From Lucinisca nassula (taxonomy: Eukaryota > Mollusca > Bivalvia > Lucinida > Lucinidae): a stretch of 64,000 nucleotides of DNA. The stretch covers positions 118,921,874-118,985,873 of the forward strand of contig OY757011.1 of assembly GCA_963580285.1 (NCBI GenBank). The letters are read 5' to 3'. The notes beneath the pieces were generated by a model. That model saw only the letters and a list, made by a program, of their open reading frames with translations, was not told where the DNA came from and searched no databases. This document shows, one piece after another, positions 32,753 through 43,830 of this stretch (its first letter is position 1; each line of letters begins with the position of its first letter). Made by a program: the position numbers and the translations under genes.

Positions 32753-33102
32753 CTTTTCTTTTGGCATCAGGCTATTCAACTGGAACTGCCTTACAGCTGA
32801 ACACAGGTAGAGGAGGAATATTTTTGTTGTATTTCTCCAATTTCATTCTCATTCTCTCATTGTCCAATCTTCTCTGTTCTCTTGGAGCCTGCATAACGGC
32901 TACAAGGGTTGACATGTCGTTTTATTCAAGACCAATACACAATAACTAGTATTTGTTATTATACACCGTTTAATATGTATGTGCAAGAAGTCTTAACAAA
33001 AACTTCCAACAAATAATAAACTAATAAAAAATTGTGTGTGTACATTAAAAACTGTGATGGCAATAATAAGCTTTATGCAATGAAAAGATATAGGGAATAA
33101 TA
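32753..33102. other. Intergenic, nothing recognised
   Basis: No repeat family or exon identified. The ORF at 32761-32949 has no recognisable domain. Confidence 0.4.
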
Positions 33103-33172
33103 CGAGGACTGTTCAAATATGAATGCAACTAAGCACATAAAAATGATTCCTTGATAGATTTCGATGAAAAAT

Positions 33173-34243
33173 TTATTTCGTCCCCTCAAAGTATTCCCCT
33201 TTAACAGATATACAAACTTTCAGTCTTCTGATCCAATCATTGAATGCATTTTGGTAGTCTTTTCGAGGTATACTATGAAGGCACTGGAATATTGCAGATC
33301 GAGGTGTTTGCATTGTACAAATTTTCGACCAGAAAGGTATTTTTCAGCCGCGGGAACAAAAAAAAGTCACACGGGGCAAGGTCAGGGGAATACGGGGGTG
33401 AGGGAGTTCAACAACCTTTTCCTGCTTCAGATAGTCTTGCACAATGAACGGCTTTTCTGATGACGCATTGTCTTGTAGCAATCTGACATTGGCCAAACCA
33501 GATGCGGGTCTTCGTTCTTTGAAATATTTCTTCAATTTTCGAAGAACTTTATTCTTGTAAAACTTCGCATTTACAGATTTGCCTTTAGGTACAGCAACCT
33601 GAATAGCAGGGCCCTGATTTGAAAAGAATATGGCATACAGTACCTTCTTGATGCTCATGGTCCGCTTTGCAATGCATGGTCTTTTGCAATACTTTGTTGC
33701 CCATATTTTGTTCTGAATCTTTCGTTTTGGCTCAAAAAAGTGAACCCATGTCTCGTCACCTGTGACGACATTAGGGAAAGACCGTGCATTGTAATTTGGA
33801 AACTTTTTAAGCAACTTCTTGGCGCACTGAACTCGTGTCTTTTTCTGCTCATCTGTCAACAGATGGGGAATCCATCTAGCACAGATCTTTCTCATTTTCA
33901 AAACCTGTTTCAGAATTGTATGAGCTGCTCCTAATGAGATGCCAACCATACTAGCTATTTGCCTAGTGGTGTATCGTGCATCGGTAGCAACTATTTCTTT
34001 CACTCTAGCAACCATCTTGGCAGATGTTTCTCTTTTCGGCCGACGATCATGTGGTGCATCTTCTGTTGAGCCTAGCCCACAGCTGAATTTCTTACACCAA
34101 CGAAAAACTGTCAGAAAAGACATTTCATTTTGCCCATAAACCAAACATATTTCATCAAAAATGTCTTTGCACCGTATACCAAGAATACAACAATTCTTAA
34201 TATAGGACCGTATTTCAACGGCGTACTCTGACCTTCCAACCAT
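33173..34243 (-). pseudogene. mariner transposase pseudogene (DD34D)
   Basis: The true start is the ATG at 34241-34243 (MVGRSEYAVEIRSYIKN). The longer ORF up to 34351 reads through antisense SINE sequence. N-terminal helix-turn-helix region, then TGDETWVHFFEPKRK (first Asp) and LLQDNASS (second Asp) are in frame. A one-base loss in the C run near 33391 shifts frame before PYSPDLAPCDFF, which holds the third Asp 34 residues after the second. A second shift near 33315 separates the C-terminal KGEYFEGTK and stop (33173-33175). With two frameshifts it should be dead. Confidence 0.9.
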
Positions 34244-34272
34244 GTTTTGTATTAGTATACAAGAGTAGACAG

Positions 34273-34606
34273 ACCGGCCCCGATAGCTCAGTTGGTAGAG
34301 TGTCCGCTCCGGGGAACGGGAGGTCACAGGTTCGATCCCGGGCCGCGACATACCAAAGTCGTTAAAAATGTTACTAGCTGCTCCTCGCTTGGCACTCAGA
34401 TTTACGGGGTAGAGCTAGGACTGGTCGACCCAGTGTCAGGATAATGTGACTGGGTGTGGTATCATGCAATGTGTCTGGGACATGATACTTCAGTGAGGCA
34501 GCACTATAAAAGTGAGCATTGAGCTCCCTGTCGCAACCATACAGTCGTGATATGACTGAAAAATTGCTGAAAGCGACGTTAAACCCGAATTCACACACAC
34601 ACACAC
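34273..34606 (+). mobile_element. SINE-5, tRNA-derived, inside the mariner
   Basis: Head ccccgatagctcagttggta (A box), gaggtcacaggttcgatccc (B box), tail gctgaaagcgacgttaaacc followed by (CA)n. Target duplication acaagagtaga-c/t-ag at about 34259-34272 and 34607-34620. It lies upstream of the transposase ATG. Confidence 0.85.
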
Positions 34607-34799
34607 ACAAGAGTAGATAGTGTTTATCGAACGATATACATGGCTAAAGTGCACGGATTTTAACTGGTTTGGTATCAATGTATCGGTAAAATGTTTTTCT
34701 GCGCTGTGATATTTATTTCCAGGTGATTTTCGCATTAGTGCATGAGAAAACGTTCTACTTGCATTCATATTTGAACAGTCCTCGTATAATGAGTTGGTC

Positions 34800-35400
34800 T
34801 GGGTTACAGTCAACAAGAATCCAAGGAACAGTATTTTTGTCTAAGAGAAATGACAGTAAAATTCTAATGTTAAGACCTCCTTTTGAACTGATAGAAAGTG
34901 GTGGTTTTGACCACTTGAACCGTCCCAGAGGTGGTATCTTACAAGAGGACAATGATTGCAATACACGCACACACACACACAGAACAACTGAAACACTTTA
35001 AATATGCTTTCATGTTAATTAACAAGTCCGTGAAATGAACACCCCAACCCAAAACAAAGGTTGTGGGTACTCAATTGAACCACCTCAATGAGGTGGTTCT
35101 TACGATCAGCCATAACCTATGTTTGTGGTAAATAAGAAAAATATTACAGATTTTCATCAGAAAAGTAGCCCGTTTGGAGATGTTAAAAATGGACATTGTC
35201 ACACGGTTGTGTTATCGTAATGTAAAAGCAGTTGAATTAATTTTAATTTGTACTGGTCTTATCAGCAGAATTTTGATGTATGTTCTGATAAGTATACTCA
35301 CCAAACACATAAATCAGCCTTTGTCAGAACATTACGAAAACCTGCCTATCTATCTATATTGAAAATTCTACCTCAAAAAATTTTCTGATAAAAAAATTCT
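34800..35400. other. Intergenic with small repeats
   Basis: 34850-34950 holds a gttaagacctccttttgaac piece related to 25160-25260. (AC)n at about 34970. 35055-35125 is a family L-like hairpin (gaaccacctcaatgaggtggttc). No gene. Confidence 0.5.
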
Positions 35401-35412
35401 TATATTTTTCAT

Positions 35413-35510
35413 AATTCTGCTCAAAACATAGATTGTGGGTACCCGTTAGTACAGCCTCGCTGAAGCAGTTCTAACAGGTGCCCACAATCTATGTTTTGCA
35501 GCAGAAATAA
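35413..35510. repeat. Hairpin MITE, family L
   Basis: Arms ttctgctcaaaacatagatt and atctatgttttgcagcagaa around acagcctcgctgaagcagttc. Other copies are at 53299-53406, 61980-62050 and 59735-59865. Confidence 0.65.
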
Positions 35511-35563
35511 GAAAAATAATGTATACCTGTGATATATACAGTCCATGACTGAAAACAAAAAGA

Positions 35564-35717
35564 AGCCTCTATGGTGCAGTGGTTATGCTACTGGACTCAT
35601 AAACCAGAGGTTTTGGGTTCGATACCCAGCTTCTCCAGACTTTCTGATCAGTCTTTAAAACGAGGCCTGTCTCTGTATGCCCTTAGCTGTTGGTAAGTTG
35701 TAAAACACACACTAACA
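35564..35717 (+). mobile_element. SINE-2 copy
   Basis: gcctctatggtgcagtggtt, ggttttgggttcgataccca, cttagctgttggtaagttg. Confidence 0.75.
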
Positions 35718-35933
35718 ATAAACCTTCAACAACTTATCCTTGGCAGGCTCGTACTTAAGTAGTTGCATGATCAATCTCCAAGAAAGAATGCTGCCGACTC
35801 AGCCGGGATCGAACCCACGACCTCCCAATCACCAGTGGAACCCACATCCGACAGCACCGATGCCAACTCTGATCAGCCCAAGCCTCAAAGCCTTTTGAGT
35901 AGTCTCTGCTATGAGCAATATGGAAGCCTGTTC

Positions 35934-37250
35934 ACTCAAAGATTCTTAATGCAGACAAGGACCCCACACACACAACATTGAATCAACATTGAAATTCACT
36001 CAAAGTTGCTTCTGGCAGACAAGGACCCTGAAGGCACACAACATTGAATCAATGTTGAAATTCACTCAAAAGATGCTTCTGGCAGACAAGGACCTTGAAG
36101 GCACACAACATTGAATCAACATTGAAATTCACTCAAAACTTTATCTGGCAGACAAGGACCCTGCAGGCACACAACATTGAATAAATGTTGAAATTCATTC
36201 AAAGATGCTTCTGGCAGACAAGGACCCTGCAGGCACACGACAATGAATAAATGTTGAAATTCATTCAAAGATGCTTCTGGCAGACAAGGACCCTGCAGGC
36301 ACACGACATTGAATCAACGTTGAAATTCACTCAAAACTTTATCTGGCAGACAAGGACCCTGCAGGCACACGACAATGAATAAATGTTGAAATTCACTCAA
36401 AGATGCTTCTGGCAGACAAGGACCCTGCAGGCACACGACAATGAATCAACGTTGAAATTCACTCAAAACTTTATCTGGCAGACAAGGACCCTGCAGGCAC
36501 ACGACAATGAATAAATGTTGAAATTCACTCAAAGATGCTTCTGGCAGACAAGGACCCTGCAGGCACACGACAATGAATCAACGTTGAAATTCATTCAAAG
36601 ATGCTTCTGGCAGACAAGGACCCTGCAGGCACACGACAATGAATAAATGTTGAAATTCACTCAAAGATGCTTCTGGCAGACAAGGACCCTGCAGGCACAC
36701 GACATTGAATCAACGTTGAAATTCACTCAAAACTTTATCTGGCAGACAAGGACCCTGCAGGCACACGACAATGAATAAATGTTGAAATTCACTCAAAGAT
36801 GCTTCTGGCAGACAAGGACCCTGCAGGCACACGACATTGAATCAACGTTGAAATTCACTCAAAGATGCTTCTGGCAGACAAGGACCCTGCAGGCACACAA
36901 CATTGAATCAACGTTGAAATTCACTCAAAGATGCTTCTGGCAGACAAGGACCCTGCAGGCACACAACATTGAATCAACGTTGTAATTCATTCAAAGATGC
37001 TTCTGGCAGACAAGGACCCTGCAGGCACACAACATTGAATCAACGTTGTAATTCACTCAAAGATGCTTCTGGCAGACAAGGACCCTGCAGGCACACGACA
37101 TTGAATCAACGTTGAAATTCACTCAAAGATGCTTCTGGCAGACAAGGACCCTGCAGGCACACAACATTGAATCAACGTTGAAATTCACTCAAAGATGCTT
37201 CTGGCAGACAAGGCCCCACCATGCACACATCATTAAATCAATGAAATTCA
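35934..37250. repeat. 66-bp satellite array, about 20 copies with two unit types
   Basis: The unit reads gaaattcactcaaagatgct / tctggcagacaaggaccctg / caggcacacgacattgaatc / aacgtt. A second type has caaaactttatctgg in place of caaagatgcttctgg, and between about 36100 and 36780 the two types partly alternate (132-bp dimers). End units are more diverged. 66 is divisible by three, so long in-frame ORFs arise on both strands by chance. Confidence 0.9.
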
Positions 37251-37410
37251 ATCAAAAATGCTTCTGGCAGACCTGGACCGTGTAGGCATACACCACTGAA
37301 TTAACCTTGAAACACGTCATCGTTAATTCAATGTTAAGTACCTGCTGGGTCAAAGTTTGTGTTCTTGCAAAGCAGGCATGCAGGCTGACTTTGGAACTCC
37401 CTGAGGTCAC

Positions 37411-37620
37411 ATGTCTAAAGACACATTTTCAAGTGATGCTGATCAACTAACAAAAATCAACCATCTTGTTTGGCTTCAATCTGATCTAGAGCACTCAGCT
37501 CACATGTCTAAAGACACATTTTCAAGTGATGCTGCTCAACTTCTAACAAAAATCAACTATCTTGTTTGGCTTCAATCTGATCTAGAGCACTCAGCAACTC
37601 CTCATCATCTCCATCTTCTA
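37411..37620. repeat. Direct duplication of ~95 bp
   Basis: cacatgtctaaagacacatt ... gatctagagcactcagc occurs twice, at 37410-37498 and 37501-37592, with a 3-bp difference. Confidence 0.75.
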
Positions 37621-37675
37621 GGGTAAGTGACAAATCCTCCCCACCTAAAATATAAGTAAAATCTCAAAAAATTAG

Positions 37676-38060
37676 GTGCAACAGTCTTACGTTGTCATTT
37701 TGGGAGGTAAATTGATAGTTTTACAAATGCAAATTTTGTTTTTCCATACCAAATGCCAAATGGGATCTTGTAATGAACCGTTTACAGTTAAACACTTCCT
37801 CATTTCATGTATAGAATTTTATCATATACGCACAAAATATTTTAATGTTTCAACAATGAAAGAGCTTTTTAACCACATCCCATCTTATCAATTAATCAAT
37901 TTTCTTAAAGAAATCGGACTTTTTAACAAACTGTAATCATTAATATTTTAATTTTTAAACTTCCATAACCATTTTATATTTAATACCTAATTATTTTTAG
38001 ACACTATATGCCCTATTGGGGTTGAGCGTCTTTAAACAAAACATCCATCCATACCAAATG
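37676..38060 (+). pseudogene. LINE 3' fragment (C-terminal zinc knuckle)
   Basis: The ORF ends with C-x4-C-NEPFTVKHFLISC, a Cys-Cys-His-Cys knuckle followed by HIRTKYFNVSTMKELF and LINFLKEIGLFNKL. This is typical of the far C terminus of Jockey/RTE-type LINE polyproteins. The stop is at 37934-37936. The 3' UTR ends gacactatatgccctattgg ... aaacatccatcc. Everything upstream is missing (5' truncation). Confidence 0.65.
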
Positions 38061-38130
38061 GCAATTTAAGAATTATATAGTTGTCCACATTTTTATACAC
38101 TTATCCACTTGTTATCTTTCAAAATGTCTT

Positions 38131-38500
38131 GATTCAACACTGTAAAAGGTCATGTTTAGCCAGTCAGTTTACCTTACCACACTTTTGGATAAGTTTTTCA
38201 ACAATCCATCCTTCAAAATAGTGAAGTCTAGGTGAGTGGATGTCAGGTGGAAGGGCATCATCTGACAGGTTTATCTTCAGGTTAACCGTTTCCAAAAAAA
38301 TCTATCCATAATGTCGTAAGGCATTTGTTCTGGGTAGGCCTTGTCCCAAGCTGTTTACTAGCAGAATGCACATTCTTTCATTGCCCTTCTTATATCATTG
38401 GAGGGCAGAATGAGTACACAAATATGTATTACATTTTCAGGTGATCAGGAGGTTGTGGGGTTTAATACCTGCCGGTCTGGCAACATTCTTTCATGCAGGT
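38131..38500 (-). mobile_element. SINE-3, long degraded copy
   Basis: Minus strand: gttgccagaccggcaggta, cccacaacctcctgatcacc, later gcattctgctagtaaacagc and ggtaaactgactggc. Internal insertions inflate its length. Confidence 0.5.
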
Positions 38501-38949
38501 TGACCACCAGATACAGTGAAATTCCGCTATCAAGACCACCAATAATTGAGACTAATTCTGCTTCAGAAAGCTTATTTAGAAGGCTGCAGTTATTCTTTCT
38601 TCGAATTTCCTGCACACAATGTCCTTTGGTTAAGGACCACCTTTGGGACTGTTCAAAAGTGGTCTTAAAGACCAGTTTTGAACAGTCCCAAATGTGGTCT
38701 TAATATAGGAATTTTACTATATTTTCTATGGCCATCCTCTCCCTTCTACTCATTCAAGAAGAGCACTTCTCAGTTTCTAGCAAAAGAATATACATGAGAA
38801 CCAATTAACCATGGAAAGTGTGATTAACGGTCGACTTGCTTGATCTTAAAAGTGTTGACTAGGCTGTTACACTCTAACCATGCTCCCTCCCCCAACCACC
38901 CCCTCCCAAAAAATGTTATTTTTAATGTAAAATTAATTTTAATTAATAA

Positions 38950-39205
38950 TATACATACCGATCACTACAATTATAGCCTTTTCACCAGACACAGATCTGG
39001 GACAGTCTGACAAAAAAAATCTGCCAGAAAAATGCCATAGGCATGCCCCATCTCCATAAACAACCATCGTGACTTCCTTAGAGACGAGTCCTGATTGGTT
39101 GCTGAGGTCACATGTCTAATACAGCCAATCGGCAGACGATACAGGTCACGTGACCCCGTGCTCACGCTCGGCATGAGAACAACGCTCATATTTCAATCAG
39201 AAAAC
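38950..39205. repeat. DIRS-like inverted terminal repeat (3' side of element)
   Basis: ccgatcactacaattatagc, ccagacacagatctgggaca, gattggttgctgaggtcac, ggcatgagaacaacgctcat. The inverse occurs at 45390-45635. Confidence 0.8.
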
Positions 39206-39239
39206 TAGATTATTTCAGACAGGGCTGGGAGGTGGGACC

Positions 39240-39360
39240 TGCCATTGTAGTGATGGCCGATGGGTAGCTATATTATTAATTAAAATTAATTTTACATTAA
39301 AAACAACATTTTAATATCAATTATAACTACCCATCACTACAATTATAGCCTGAATTCAAA
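39240..39360. repeat. Internal complementary region of the DIRS-like element
   Basis: Contains tgtagtgatggccgatgggt and, inverted, actacccatcactacaatta, so it pairs with both outer ends. 39265-39315 is also the inverse of 38912-38955 (aaaatgttatttttaatgta). This mirrors the rolling-circle junction segment described for DIRS elements. Confidence 0.6.
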
Positions 39361-39639
39361 GCAAGTGGAGGGTTGGATGAGAAATTAAAGTTCAACATAC
39401 CCAACTCCTTTGACCTTGTTGATTATCCCTTTTTTGATCCCTCCGATGATGGTAACGTAAGGAAGGGATCCACCATGACTGCCAATGATCCAAATCAAAA
39501 ACATCCATAAGTGGAGAAGATAAATGGAAAAGGACCCCGAGTCGAAAAAGAAGGTTCACACCTATTCAATCAGGTTAATAACCAACCAAGGAAACAAGAT
39601 CCTACAATTAGTGCTTCTCAGTAATAGACTAAGAAGCTA

Positions 39640-41900
39640 CTAATCTACCCAAGGACTGAGTATCACTACGAATGGGGCCAAATTCCTCATGTAAAAGGAT
39701 GAAAAGGTGGAATTGGAATGCCAATAAGTTGCACGACAAACATTCTCAAGAGAAATGGAATTCCAGTATGCTCAAGATGTAGACAAGGCATGAGCCGAGA
39801 TCTTCAGAAATGATAATTGAGCAGAAGTGAGATTAGCATAAGCAAGCTAAATCACTTTACAAATCCACCTTAAAATAGAGGCCGGAGAAATATCTCCCGA
39901 ACTCTTGAAGGGAATGAAAAGTCTGTCCCGATCAGCTCGAATAGATCTAGAAGCTCTGATGTAAAAACGTAAGGCTCGAAAAGGACACAAAAGTTTCTCA
40001 TCAGCATCCGATCCACAAATCCTGGAAATACCAGGAAATACAAATAGGTTCAGGCTTAGAAGCAAGAAGCCGATTTTAGCCAGAAACCCAGGTTGAGTGA
40101 GAAGTGAAAAAGAATCATTGTTCTTATCATACCTGAAAACAACCCTCTGCAATTGACAAGGCATGAATCTCACTCCTTCTGGGAGCTGAAGTGAATGCCA
40201 ATAGAAATACAGCCTTATGAGTTAGATGATCAGGGAAGGCTGATTTCAAAGGTTCGTAAGGTGGCTTGGTTAAAGACCACAACACGCATGTAAGATTCTA
40301 TTTTGGAGTCAATGACCTGAAACATGGTCGGTGCAGTAAAAAACCCTTTAAATAAGTCAGTGATAATGGGGTTTACTGAAATAGCTGAAGCCGACGATTA
40401 TTTAAACGTGTTTGAAATAACTGCTCTGTACCCTTTTTAGACGAAATAGATAACTTACCGTAAAAATTCGGCTATAAGACGAGGATTTTTCCCTCCAAAA
40501 TGAGCCAAAAAAAACGACCCCGTCTTATAGCCGAGGTCATGGACTGCAGGCTTTTTTCCGGCAATGTCCGGCGAAGACCAGACATACGGAAAAAGCCGAT
40601 CGGTGATTTATGAATTGATATAAATCGCCGCCCACAAACCACCGCTACGATTTTTCTGCACGCGATCGGAAAAATGACGTCTTCCGACGCCATTACCCCC
40701 ACACGTGTTAAATGTCATTGCATGTATCTCTTTCATAAAAAAAAATGTTTGGAACCGGTAAAAAAATATTTTCCCGATAGCTAAGCGGTTGTGAATAGAG
40801 GTGGATAGAAAATCAGTGCTTTGCACAGCTCCAGAATTATCCCCAGAAGCTCCGTGTCAATAACCAACAACAGCGTTCGACTTTTCCCGCCAACGTCTAT
40901 TTGGCGCCAAAACATAACCATTCATGAGATCGTAGAAAATTCCGATTTTATAATGCAAACATCTACCGTTAGATGTAGCTAATAGTCTGAGGAGCAATTA
41001 AATCAGTTTCACACTGATTGTGGATTAAATTTTATGACAGGAGGATAAACGCAAATTAGAGACATAACTTGACCATATTTTCACACCTTATCGACACGCA
41101 CCGCAGGGTGGCAATTATACGACAGGGATTAACAATAGTGTCATACTTGAACCGTAACACAGATGATTTGTCTCTGAATTGACAGCTATTTACTTACTGG
41201 GTTACTTTTACCGTATTTAAGGACTCAAAAAGACTGGCGATTTTTTTTTTTTTTTTTGCACTTGTCCCGACCGAGCGTCATAAGGTCAAAGTGCACCTGC
41301 CCGGCGTGATTTGTCCCGGACGGCCGGGAAATGGATTTGTCAGCCCCTGTCGTCTATTAAATAGAAGTTTGTGTAGCCTAAGCCTGCAAAGCATGTACCG
41401 GGCCGACAGCGATACGACGTATCGGCCCGACGTTTCCGCTATTTTGTGCTAGCTGGGGCGTTGGTTCTGAAACTGAATAGCTAGGTGTTGTGTTCCCCGA
41501 TAAAAAAAATCGTTCAGTTACTTATAAAAAAGCTGCAACAAATATTTCTAAATTTTTTGGCTGGAAATGAGGGGTAAGTAGAGGGGTTTTCTGACGAAAA
41601 AAGGCCGATTTCTCACATGTAAATAGCATCTGGCGGTAGCAGATAGGCCCCGACAGATATGGCAAAAATTTGACCCGTCTTATAAAAGAGTATAAGCAAA
41701 ATCCCACTTTAGAATAACTGAAAAAGGGGTCCCGTCTTATAGCCGAATCGCCTTATAGCCGAATTTTTACGGGTAAGGGTAGAGAACAGATAACAAAAGA
41801 AATCCACCAAAACCTCTAAAGAGGGATTGACTGGATTAATTTTCCTTTCCTTCCACCAACTGGTAAATACCTTCCATCTTCCAGAGTGGAGCTCCTTCTA
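39640..41900 (-). pseudogene. DIRS tyrosine recombinase pseudogene, split by an insertion
   Basis: N-terminal core-binding part WKVFTSWWKERKINPVNPSL (41900-41820). The foreign element 41772-40458 follows, then FKGFFTAPTMFQVI and TCVLWSLTKPPYEPLKSAF. The catalytic block HKAVFLLAFTSAPRRSEIHA carries the first Arg. The later RFYIRASRSIRADRDRLFIP and C-terminal WHSNSTFSSFYMRNLA hold the region of the catalytic Tyr. At least three frameshifts and stops were seen. The order and motifs are those of DIRS recombinases, not of phage integrases. Confidence 0.75.
40458..41772 (-). mobile_element. TA-flanked element (ccgtaaaaattcgg ends), copy 2, inside the DIRS recombinase
   Basis: Starts ccgtaaaaattcggctataa and ends tatagccgaatttttacgg, with TA at the left and gTA at the right. 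Aligns in inverted order with 14352-15791 (for example gttcgacttttcccgccaac / ggcaattatacgacaggg). Confidence 0.75.
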
Positions 41901-42439
41901 GATTTGGAGATACACTCGGAAGCGAACTCCAGAAATGTGTCTACCTCTGATTTGATTCCTGACAACATCCAGGCATATAGGTGAAGCATTCCCGGTTTGG
42001 AATGGAGTGCCTGACCTGCCTTTTGCGATACTATATCTTGAACTACTGGAAGACGGATTAGCAGTCTTGAGACTAGGCTCAGTATGACTGAAAACCAAGC
42101 TCATTGAGGCCAAAGAGGCGCAATTAGAATGACTCAGTTTATGGACGGTTTGATTTTCTCCAGAACTTGAGGGACTATTTGAATTAATTATTTGTGTAAC
42201 GCATATGCAAAAGATTCCCCCAATCTAGAGATATTGAATCTACTGCGCATTCTATGTGATCTGGAACTGGATGTAGTCGACACAAACAATGGAAGTTGAT
42301 TGTCAAACCCAGTTGCAAACAGGACCAAAGAAGATTCTTCCTATTTGCGGAAAAAAAAACCGGTAGAGATTGGATGGTGAACAGCTCTAGATGGGTGATC
42401 CCAATGACATTAAATCTGCCCGGGACGTGTCCAACAAGG

Positions 42440-42650
42440 ATTATCCCTTAATTATATGGAATTAGCCCACGAATTGGGAAAAATTGACCTGACGAAACGA
42501 GGACTAAATTTCCATTTGAAGTGATCGACTAGCATCATCTTGTTTAAGTGTGAGAGGTTGATGATGAGTCGATTTCTAACTTCCTTCTCGACTATACCTA
42601 CCTGATGACACCAAGTTTGAAAACTCAAAGTAAAAGAACACAGGGAAGAG
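42440..42650 (-). pseudogene. Second DIRS RT fragment
   Basis: RNRLIINLSHLNKMMLVDHF is the start of an RT palm. The DNA aligns with 43610-43780. Two copies of the same RT region suggest a chimera of two related elements or a partial duplication. Confidence 0.6.
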
Positions 42651-43099
42651 GAATGAACCCCCCCCCCCACCCCTGTTAACGGAGAAAAACGACATTACCG
42701 TCGAATTGTCCAAAGAAGTCATTATGCAACTGTTTTTCAGTTGACCTGAAGTTCGAGAATGTTTATATATATATAGCCCCGCCGATTCCGGGCCCCAAGT
42801 ACGCTGAACAACTAATCCCCTGAGTTTGAGGTGGGCAAACCAACCCGATAGGCTGGCATCTGAAATGAAACTAGGAAACAGCCTCTTGAAGAGGAGTCCC
42901 CATTTTATAAATGGAGGGATTCATCACCGCTAGAGCATTTTTATTAAAAAAAAAAAAAAAACTCGTGATTGTTCAAGGTAGTCCAGATGGGGTATCCAGT
43001 GATACAATAGCTAAAAACTGGAGCGGTCTATTAAGGCCTAACTATACCTAATTTAGTGACACATAGGCCTTTCTGATATTTAATCTTCATCAGTGTGTC

Positions 43100-43393
43100 T
43101 CAACCCCAAAGTTTTGAAACCGAAACGGATGATGGACAAGACCCGGCAAACACAGCACATCCCCCTCCGAGCACATGTGAAGTTTCCAAGGGAAAAGGGT
43201 CTGAATTCTTAATAGAAGGAACGACCCCTCCTGGCATAAATTGGATGTAGGGCTTGAAAAAATGAGAAGTATCTTGAGATGGAATCAATACCGACTTCTC
43301 CAAAATGGAATGAGACCTAGATTCACAATAACAAGCCAAGTTAGGTAAAGGCATGATAAAAGGTCGCATCTGGAAAGATGATAACAAAGCCAA
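43100..43393 (-). pseudogene. DIRS RT/RNase H connection remnant
   Basis: FQMRPFIMPLPNLACYCESR ... IQFMPGGVVPSIKNSDPFPL ... ETSHVLGG. The spacing fits the stretch between RT and RNase H in DIRS elements. The assignment is by resemblance only. Confidence 0.5.
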
Positions 43394-43404
43394 TCATTGA
43401 AATA

Positions 43405-43830
43405 CTACAAGAGATGGGGACCTAACTTTCTGACGTGAGTTGCTTCCATTCTAATAAGTTGGTGAACAGGAAAAAGGTCCGTTGAAAATTCCATAACGGA
43501 AGACAACGGAACGTATACACGAATCCATCCTAGGTGAAACAAAGGTATTTGCAGAATGAACTGTGGATGGGGATGTGTAAGTAAGCGTCCTTTAAAACTA
43601 CGGAAATTGCTACGTATTGGGAGAAATAACCTGACGAACCGAGGACGAAATTTCCATTTTGAAATGATCAACTTGTATCATCTTGTTTCAAGACTGAAAG
43701 GTCGATGAGGAGTCGATTTCATATTTTCCTTCTCGACCAGAAAGATCCGACTGTAGAAGCCTGCTTTTAAGAAAGGGGTTCTTTTACTACCTCTACGTCT
43801 TTCTTTTGGAGAAGAACCCTTACCTCTTCC
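43405..43830 (-). pseudogene. DIRS reverse transcriptase pseudogene
   Basis: Pieces in different frames: GFYSRIFLVEKENMKSTPHR, VDHFKMEISSSVRQVISPN, then VVLKDAYLHIPIHSSFCKYL, matching the palm segment of DIRS RTs (conserved LKDAYLHIPI with the first catalytic Asp). Stops interrupt it. Confidence 0.7.

Larger units (their letters stand above)
33103..34784 (-). mobile_element. mariner element, inactive, interrupted by a SINE
   Basis: TIRs cgaggactgttcaaatatga and tcatatttgaacagtcctcg with TA on each side (33101-33102, 34785-34786). It carries a broken mariner transposase gene on the minus strand. Without the 334-bp SINE the element would be about 1.35 kb, normal for mariner. Confidence 0.9.

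Noticed and set aside
34244..34351. N-terminal extension of the mariner ORF (SRPGIEPVTSRSPERT...)
   Set aside because: This is antisense translation of a SINE head, a common artefact. The transposase starts at the ATG at 34241-34243.
35934..37250. CRISPR-like regular repeats
   Set aside because: Units are contiguous without unique spacers, the setting is eukaryotic, and no cas genes are present. It is a satellite.
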